From NCBI RefSeq assembly GCF_042477335.2, contig NC_091255.1, positions 26,514,501 through 26,578,500 on the forward strand: DNA of 64,000 bases, written 5' to 3'. Position numbers and translations under genes: made by a program. How positions within the stretch are numbered: the stretch's first letter is position 1; every line of letters begins with the position of its first letter. This document shows positions 52,369 through 64,000 of this stretch, one piece after another. The notes under the pieces are model-generated. The model worked only from the letters and a program-made list of their open reading frames with translations. It ran no database searches and had not been told where the DNA came from. This DNA comes from Ovis canadensis. Taxonomy: Eukaryota > Chordata > Mammalia > Artiodactyla > Bovidae.

Positions 52369-53394
52369 TCTTCCTAGTTTGTTTTTGGTATAACACTCAG
52401 CCACGTAGCTCATATGACAGCTAACCCTGTAGGTATGTGAGTTTCTAATACCTGCTTTAAACCCACTAGATTATAAATTCCTTGAGTTTTTGTATCTCTT
52501 ATAGCCAGTTATTCTCAACCCTGGCCTCACATTAGAATTTCCTAGAGAGCTTTTAAAAATAGCAGAAATTCTGATTCAATTGTTATTAGTGGAGCTCACT
52601 TTTTTTTTTAAAGAAATGAAATTATTATTATGAAGGCAGATTTGGGAGTAACCACTCCAAAGTAACTACAAGTCCAGTCTCCATGGTGATTTTTTTTTTG
52701 GTAAATCTAAATTTGTTCTCTTTGGAAGACTATCCTTTATTCTGGAATTTAAGTTTCTTGCTCTTTTTATACTGTGTCCTTCTGTAAAATTAAAGTGACA
52801 GTAGATATCAGGTTTGCTGGGTTTGTTTGTAAATCCTGACAAAATGTCAAAAATTTTTTGAATATATATTACAGGTCTGTGAAATCCAAAAGTCTGGGAT
52901 GTCCTTCCTACCCAACATTTCCTTATATGTGGGTATCTGATAAGTACTTATGAACTAAGAACAGCACTTTCCTTCTTAAAAGACAAAAACCGTATTCAGC
53001 AAAATAAAACTAATCTCTCACAAAAGCCTTTCTTTCATGGAATTTAATGTTGATTAAATGAAAAGTGACCTTTCTATGTCACTTCTATTCATTAGTCTTA
53101 CCTAAGGCAGTGTTAGAAAGCTTGCAGTTCGGTAGAGAATTAAGACTTTGTTAATATAATCTCAGGAGACTTCTCCAGGGTCTTAAAATATATAGCTTGT
53201 GGAAGAAGGAGCAAGCATGTGATTTTTCCTCAGAGGTGGGAGCTGAGGATTGAAGTTGACAAAACTGTAAGGTTGTAGGGAAGGAAACAGTGATGTTAAC
53301 CAAGAGCAGGTTACTGTCTAAGATCCCTTGTTGAAGGAGGCACTCTTTTTTTTTTGGGGGGGGGGGTCTGTTGCCATAGTGATTACTTTTTAAA
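52369..53394. other. Intergenic sequence, a MER5A-like scrap and homopolymers
   Basis: 52505-52595 (ttattctcaaccctggcctc; gagagcttttaaaaatagca) resembles one end of MER5A. 53346-53366 is T10 followed by G11. No gene. Confidence 0.5.
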
Positions 53395-53530
53395 TGCATT
53401 TTTAATTGAAGGATAATTGCTTTCCAAGTCTGTGTTGGTGTATGCCATATATCAACATGAATCAGCCATGCGTATACATGTCACCTCCCTCTGGAATCTG
53501 CCCCCCCCCCCCCCCGCTTCCCATCCTATT
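53395..53530 (-). mobile_element. L1_BT-like 3' end, reversed, with a C15 run
   Basis: aattgaaggataattgcttt, tatcaacatgaatcagccat, gtcacctccctctggaatct, then fifteen C at 53501-53515. Confidence 0.85.
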
Positions 53531-53890
53531 GAAGGAGGGATTTTGATCCCATTTTACAGTTGAAGAAACAAACTCAGTGTTGTCAAGTAACTGAGTTTTG
53601 GAGCTGCAAAGGCCCTGGGGTTGGCATTCAAATCCAGGCTTGTGGATTCTCAGTTCTTCTGCCACGCTCCTCTGTGTCCACACTGCCCTATGTCCCTGGG
53701 GCACCAACTTGAGTGAGACGTTTAGCTTACTAACCTGGCTTACTAAAAACACGAACGAATGTTGCCCTCTCTGGAATTCAAGATTCACAAGGACAAGAAC
53801 AATGTCTGGCTTCTTCATCTTTGTATCCTAACACTTAACTAAGGCGAAGGCCATTATAGGTGCCCAGGAAGTAATTAAGGAATAAATAAG
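53531..53890. mobile_element. MIR (about 53540-53680) and L2 3' scrap (about 53770-53890)
   Basis: MIR phrases: cccattttacagttgaagaa, gcattcaaatccaggcttgt. L2 phrases: aagattcacaaggacaagaa, tttgtatcctaacacttaac. Confidence 0.6.
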
Positions 53891-54863
53891 GCTCCTCAAG
53901 CCTAATTAACGGCATGGCAACCGTGGTCCTTTCCATTCAGGGCCTCACAGAAGAGCCAGCTCCTGCTTTCCCCAAATAAGACAAATAGGGATCATTTGGA
54001 CAGAATCCACTCAGAAGAAAATCTTAGTTGAATTAGTGAAGAAAGAAGTTAAGATTTGTTGGACCCCCGTTACATTCTAGGCCCTTGTTCTAGGTGATTC
54101 ATATGTTTGTCTCAAAATAGAAAAAGCTTTCATTCTGTGACCTGTGTAGCTTCACTGCTTCTCTGGAGTAATGAGTGATAAGTCTAGCAAAGAGGTGCAT
54201 GCTTGTTTAGGGATAGGAGAAAGAAGTGGCTTTAGTTTTGATCCATGAGAACTGGGAGAATCCTTGAAACATGAGTCTTACTCAACTCATTCTCAGTACT
54301 TGGGGCAAGTCCCGGCACACATCCACAGATGGATGACTGGACGGCTGGAGTGAGAGTGTGCCGCCAAAGCAGGCAGAAGCTACTAGGGTTCTGGAAAAGG
54401 ACGGAGTAGTGGACAGAAATATGATTCCAGGAGATGGTGTACCTGTAGGTGGCCGCTGGTTAAGTTCTGCCATGTGGGTGGACAGGATGGTAGTCAGAAA
54501 TGGGAAAAGACAACCGATTGAATACAGTAGTTTGGGAGATATACACCCTGTTCTCTAAAACCAGCTTTATAATGTGATTGATCCATGTGACATCTTAACA
54601 TAACTAACAATCTTATGTTTGTCTAAGAATATACTTGACTGAATTTTTACCTCTGTATAAAAACCAATCTTACACTTGTAAGACACAGAAGGTGCTCCAG
54701 AAACTGGATTGTAGACTGTGTATGGAGAACACCAGGGTGCATGGTGTGTACCATGCTGTACTCTGGTACCCTACCTGGTTGGAGGCGAGACTGCATACAT
54801 CAGAGATTAAGACTGAAAAGAGAGCGAATTCCCATCAGGCAGGAAAAATATGATTTTTATGCT
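53891..54863. other. Intergenic unique sequence
   Basis: Nothing recognised; no exon or RNA gene. Confidence 0.5.
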
Positions 54864-54873
54864 GTCAACAACT

Positions 54874-55885
54874 CAGTTCAGTTCAGTCGCTCAGTTGCGT
54901 CCGACTGTGTGTGACCCCATGGACTGCAGCACACTGGCTTCCCTGTCCATTACCAATTCCCGGAGTTTACTCAAACCCACGTCCATCACGTCGGGGATGC
55001 CATCCAACCATTTCATCCTTTGTTGTCCCCTTCTGCTTTCAATCTTTCCCAGAATCAGGGTCTTTTCCAATCAGTCAGTTCTTTGCATCAGGTGGCCAAA
55101 GTATTAGAGTTTCAGCTTCAGCATCAGTCCTTCCAGTGAATATTCAGGACTGATTTCCTTTAGGATTGACTGGTTGGATCTCCTTGCAGTCCAAGGGACT
55201 CTCAAGAGTCTTCTCCAACACAATTCAAAAGCATCAATTCTTCAGCTCTCAGCTTTCTTTATAGTTCAACTCTCACATCTGTATAGGACTACTGGAAAAA
55301 CCATAGCTTTGACTAGATGGACCTTTTGTTGGTAAAGTAATGTCTCTGCTTTTTAATATGCTGTCTAGTTGGTCATAACATTTCTTCCAAGGAGCAAGTG
55401 TCTTTTAATTTTATGGCTGAGGTCACCATCTGCAGTCATTTTGGAGCCCCCAAAAATGAAGTCTGACAGTTTCCACTGTTTCCCATCTATTTCCCATAAA
55501 GGGATGGGACCAGATGCCATGATCTTAGTTTTCAAAATGTTGAGCTTTAAGCCAACTTTTTCACTCTCCTCTTTCATCAAGAGGCTCTTTAGTAATTCTT
55601 TGCTTTCTGCCATAAGGGTGGTGTCATCTGCGTATCTGAGGTTATTGATATTTCTCCTTGCAATCTTGATTCCAGCCTGTGCTTCATCCAGCCCGGCATT
55701 TTGCATGATGTACTCTGCATATAAGTGAAACAAACAGGGTGACAGTATACAGCCTTGACATACTCCTTTCCCCATTTGGAACCAGTCTGTTGTTCCATGT
55801 CCAGTTCTGTTGCTTCTTGACCTGCATCCAGATTTCTCTGGTATTCCTGTCTTTTTAAGAATTTTCCAGTTTGTTGTGATCTACA
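54874..55885 (-). mobile_element. BovB LINE, 5'-truncated, with 10-bp target duplication
   Basis: Starts (3' end of the element) with actcagttcagttcagtcgc. Going up, it gives on the - strand the C-terminal BovB region, then LRYADDT (about 55632), GCILSPCLFHLYAEYIM and the upstream RT part, stopping at about 55885. The direct repeat gtcaacaact at 54864-54873 and 55886-55895 marks the insertion. About 1 kb; frame broken but less decayed than the copy at 2.35 kb. Confidence 0.93.
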
Positions 55886-56109
55886 GTCAACAACTGGGAA
55901 CCATCAATGATCTATTTTAATATGGTACTGGTATAGTTAATAAAACGTATCTCTGCTTTCCTTGGAGCGACATACTATTTAGATTAACAAAAAATATAAA
56001 TACAGCATTCAGACAGTTTTTTACAGCGCCTGTTTTACTTAATACCAATTGACTGTGTTCCAAATCTTTGTTAACAACTTACCCATTACCTGGTTCCCAG
56101 TGAGAAACC

Positions 56110-56560
56110 ATCCCTCTTCTGTATTTTCAGGTTTTTAAATGTAAAAACTATAGAAAACAGGCAGTACATTTAGATTTAAAAACTGCAGAGTTAACAGCCT
56201 CCTTCCCACCTGCCCTTTCGCCCAGCCATCTTTGACAGCAGTTGCTTTTGTGTATCCATTTAGTCATATTCTTCAAGCAAATATGGGCACACATTCTTTT
56301 CAAATCTTGTTAAAAATGGAAGTATTCTAGAAACTTTTCTGTACCTTTCTAATCTGTTCAACAGTGGTCAGTCTGTCGATTTACATGTGCCCCCGTTTAT
56401 CTGTCGGGTTAAATTCCTGAAGATGAAATCGTTGGGGCAAAGGTTAAACGCATTATGATTTTAATGGTAAGTACCAAATTACTCTGTAGAGGTTGTACTA
56501 GCTTATTTCCCCACCAGAAATGTCACGAGTACCCACTTCTCCATTTTTTGCCGAACAGTA
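56110..56560 (-). mobile_element. Old L1 3' fragment, reversed (tentative)
   Basis: agatgaaatcgttggggcaa, then ttactctgtagaggttgtac and atttccccaccagaaatgtc resemble the reverse of old L1 3' text. Confidence 0.5.
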
Positions 56561-57759
56561 TTATCAGCACTCTTTCACCTTTAGCAAGCTGAATCGACCT
56601 GTGTTCTTGATCTTCCTTTCCTTTTCTGGCAATGTGTATCTTTGGTGTCCTCTGTCTTCCATAGCCTGCAGGCTCAACCTTCCTATCCACTCTCCTGTCT
56701 CTCTGCCTGTTTCCCTTTTGAAGGCCCTATTTCCCGCATATTCATGATAAACTTCTCCGAATCATTTTCCATTTGTTAACACTAAACTCCTCAAACCTGT
56801 TTCGGGATGGCTTCCTTTATGAAACTCTTCTTCCCTTGGGTTTGTCACTGCTGATTAGTTCATTTCTTCACACTGAAACACTATTACTTCTTGGGCACTT
56901 ACTTTACAGTGGGCAGAGTTCTATTATTTAGTTGGGTATCTCACCTGGAGGACTCCTGCAGCATCCCTGTGCTTCTCCCTGTGGAGAGCTTCTTCCCTCC
57001 CAGATTCTTGGAGCCACGGCTCACCTATGACACAGACTGGTTTGTGTCATGTCTGTGCAGTAAATCTCCAAATACTTCTTACTGCCTGAAACCCAAATGC
57101 TTAGTTACCATGGCATATAAGGCCTTCAGTTTATATAACAAATATCTCAACACCAATGAAGACCATGAGTCACTACTAAGGCTAGTGTGACTGACTCAAC
57201 AGTCTAATGAAAAGGAAGCAGGTGCTTAAAGAAACAGAGTGAGCTTTGGAACCAGAGGGGCGCTCAGCTCAAGGAATACACAACATGTGAACAGGCAAGC
57301 TATTTCTTGTAAATAAAGCAAGCACAGTGGAACTGTCAACACGCTGGTAACATTTTCCTCAATTAGTCTAATTTCAACTACTGACCTCACAGAATACAGT
57401 ATTATATAATTGTTTTATTATTTGTGTCTCACCATATGGCTTTTTGAAAGCCAACGTAAATCCTTCTTCATTCAAAAGAAAATTGAAAAAACCAAAGGTG
57501 AATCAGGATTAGGGCAATTAATATTATTACCCTAGATGATAAATTTTAAAATATTTTTTATGTGACAGTATAACATACTAGTTACAACTGCTATTACTAG
57601 AACCGAAAGCAGGATTTCACATTAATTTTTCTCAACTTATTTGCTCTGACTGATGGATATAATTTTTTTGATATTTCCTATCCTAGCCAAGCCAAAATTT
57701 GTGTGTGTATTAACAATTCATAATATAATAAAAAACAAAACAGAATGCAGCTTTTATAT
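56561..57759. other. Intergenic sequence before the SUZ12 3' end
   Basis: No repeat or gene recognised. Some of the low-complexity AT-rich part below 57760 could still be SUZ12 3' UTR. Confidence 0.45.
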
Positions 57760-59785
57760 TATTGAACTTTATGTACAAAATCATTTGATTTCAAATAAAC
57801 ATTTAATGTAAAAACAAACGTTCTTTTAAACTGAATTTTTTTTTTTTTACATCTACTGTACCATTCAAATGCTTTATCATCTTACATGATTTCTTCAAAA
57901 TCTCTTATCAAGGGTACATATAGAAAAGCTTTTTTTTTTTATAAATAGAAACAAAGGGATTTTTTCAGCTTTTATTATAAGATGACATAAAAAGTTTACT
58001 CAACAGAAGTAATTTCATTACTATTTGGGGGAGGGAATCACCAACTTTTTGTGCAAACAATGCTAGCCTTCTTTTAAGCATTTAAGAGCATAACTGCTTA
58101 AGAAATGACATAAGCAATAATTCTACACCTACATCTCCCCTAAAATAATCTATTTTTTTTTTTACATATGTGCACAGCTTTAGCAAATTAAAGCCCGAGA
58201 GAAATGCTCAAAATCCACTATGCAGAGGCATAATCAGAGTTTACTGTAACTCATCATTTGGAGAGCTTACCAATCAAGGAGTCTGTAATGAAAGCTGCAG
58301 TTTCCCTCTTTCCTATTTTTTTTAAACACAAAAAAAATCAATGACTAGGAACTTAATACTGGATGACAAATCACATCCACACTATCAGTTAAATAGCCTC
58401 ACAGTTAAACACATCTTAAAGACCAATCAAATCAGTATTTACATTTTATAAATTTCTGAAGACACCATTAGAAAGCTTATATATCCCTTCATTAAACAAA
58501 ATAGGGAACTGCATCTGATGGTGGTGGAATGAAATTAAAAAAATTAAAAATACCTGTATTTACAGCAGCATTGATCCTTTATAAATAAAGAATATGAAAA
58601 TGCAATTATCTTTAAGGATAATAAAAAATTGAGGTGATGTTACTCAACCACAGTGCTTGGAGTTGGACTAAAAATCTATTGGTGCTTGTTAATGTGCCAG
58701 TAGTGAAACCACTTTCTGTTGGAGAAAATCCAACTGTAAATATGTGCATGAGACACATATAACACAGGGCAAAATTGCTCAAAACGATTCAAGTCAGCTT
58801 ATCTGTATTGGATATTCTAATCATGAAATACATTACAAAGACATCCTTGCAAAGGAAAAAAAAAGTTACAACATTTTCTGGTTCATTTTTATAGAACATT
58901 TCCTCCCTCAAAAGTGGCATCTTAAAAATCTTAAACTCTTTCTTCCCTTGGTTTACAATCCTAATGAACACATGTGGACAGCTGAATCTTCCATGTGATT
59001 ACCTAGCTGGGAAAGAAGGAAAAAAAAAAAAACAAACAGCAAAATGTTCAAGTTTAAAAAAATATACTGGGTGAGCAATGCACTAAAATTATCCACATAA
59101 AAACAAATGGATGGTCAGTAACCTTAGAAGCCAACATTGACATTTCACTGACAACAATGTGAAAAATTAACATGTTCTCAAACAGGCCTAAGATGAAGAA
59201 GTGCTATTTTTAAATTGTAAAATGAACTCACATAATGTAAAATACCTTATGTTGTAATTTTTCATTCCAAATTGATAAATGATTTCAAAGTCAAGGATTA
59301 AGGTCTGATTGCAAACAGTACTGCAACATAATTTCACAAAAATCTTCAGTTTCTAAAAAAAGGAATCACTTTCTAATTTTCCCTCCCCAAGAAAATGTCT
59401 CACAATTACAAAGTAGAAAAATAGCCAGTCACAAATGCAAAAAAAAACACCACCCAACACAATATAAATATGAAATAATTTCTAGATTATCAATTCAGTA
59501 TATCTCATAAGACAATTGTTGAAGTTAAAAATACTTTAAGGTATTGCTTTTCATGCTTGAACTTGAGAATATTTTAATGACATCAATAAAACTGATATGC
59601 GGGTAATGCTGCATACTGCAGTTGAGTAGAACCCTGATTAAAAATATCCTTGTTGAAATCATTTACTTCATCTGACAGTGCCTGTTTGGAACCTATGATT
59701 AAAAACAAAAACAGAACTCTTCCTAGAGGCTGAATTCCCTAGAATGAAATTTCAGTGTTTGTCCATAATGTGGGGTTAAGCCTTT
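57760..59785 (-). other. SUZ12: SUZ12 3' UTR (probable extent)
   Basis: About 2 kb of AT-rich sequence follows the SUZ12 stop. It contains none of the SINEs that fill the rest of the window, consistent with a long constrained 3' UTR. On the - strand, ATTAAA at about 57804-57799 and ATAAA-type variants further down to about 57760 could be polyadenylation signals. Both the end and the choice of site are inferred. Confidence 0.5.
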
Positions 59786-63918
<4,133 letters not shown>

Positions 63919-64000
63919 TTATCTCAAGATACTTTGTTTCAATATCAACTTTAAACATAGTTAAAACAATATAAAAGGAAAATCAAGTCAGAGGCATTCT

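Overview
This is mammalian nuclear DNA from a bovid ruminant, most likely cattle or a close relative. The evidence is the large number of ruminant-restricted repeats: BovB (RTE-type) LINEs, tRNA-derived Bov-tA and dimeric Bov-A2 SINEs, CHR-type SINEs and L1_BT-like 3' ends. It also carries two genes with intron-exon structure and near-complete identity to mammalian proteins as I know them. It is not bacterial or viral, and I found no new multi-gene system.

Layout. (1) Positions 1 to about 8.5 kb are intergenic. They hold an L1 3' end, a nearly full-length degenerate BovB LINE (about 2.35-6.4 kb) broken by a younger BovB and a Bov-A2 SINE, and smaller SINE pieces. No exon is recognisable there. 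(2) 8.6-50.6 kb is the complete CRLF3 gene on the + strand. It has a CpG-rich promoter, eight coding exons joining to 438 codons plus stop, and an approximately 1.2 kb 3' UTR. Introns 1 (14.7 kb) and 6 (17.2 kb) are packed with transposon relics. These include a 66-bp mariner-derived hairpin, an RPL13A processed pseudogene, a solo LTR inside an L1, and a SINE that turned into a microsatellite. (3) About 50.65-57.75 kb is the intergenic gap, with a short hAT element and a 5'-truncated BovB. (4) About 57.75-64.0 kb is the 3' part of SUZ12 on the - strand: a long AT-rich 3' UTR and the last five coding exons, with the zinc finger and the VEFS region. The gene runs off the right edge.

CRLF3 and SUZ12 lie tail to tail. 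CRLF3 is an intracellular FNIII/SPRY-type protein. SUZ12 is a core subunit of Polycomb repressive complex 2. Nothing seen here says they work together; their closeness is positional. Human has a SUZ12 pseudogene beside CRLF3 and the working SUZ12 elsewhere in the NF1 region (general knowledge), so an intact SUZ12 next to CRLF3 probably shows the older arrangement.

Exon edges were set by reading frame, splice signals and the known proteins. Repeat edges are approximate unless a target-site duplication is given. Repeat family names come from recognition by eye, not from a database search.
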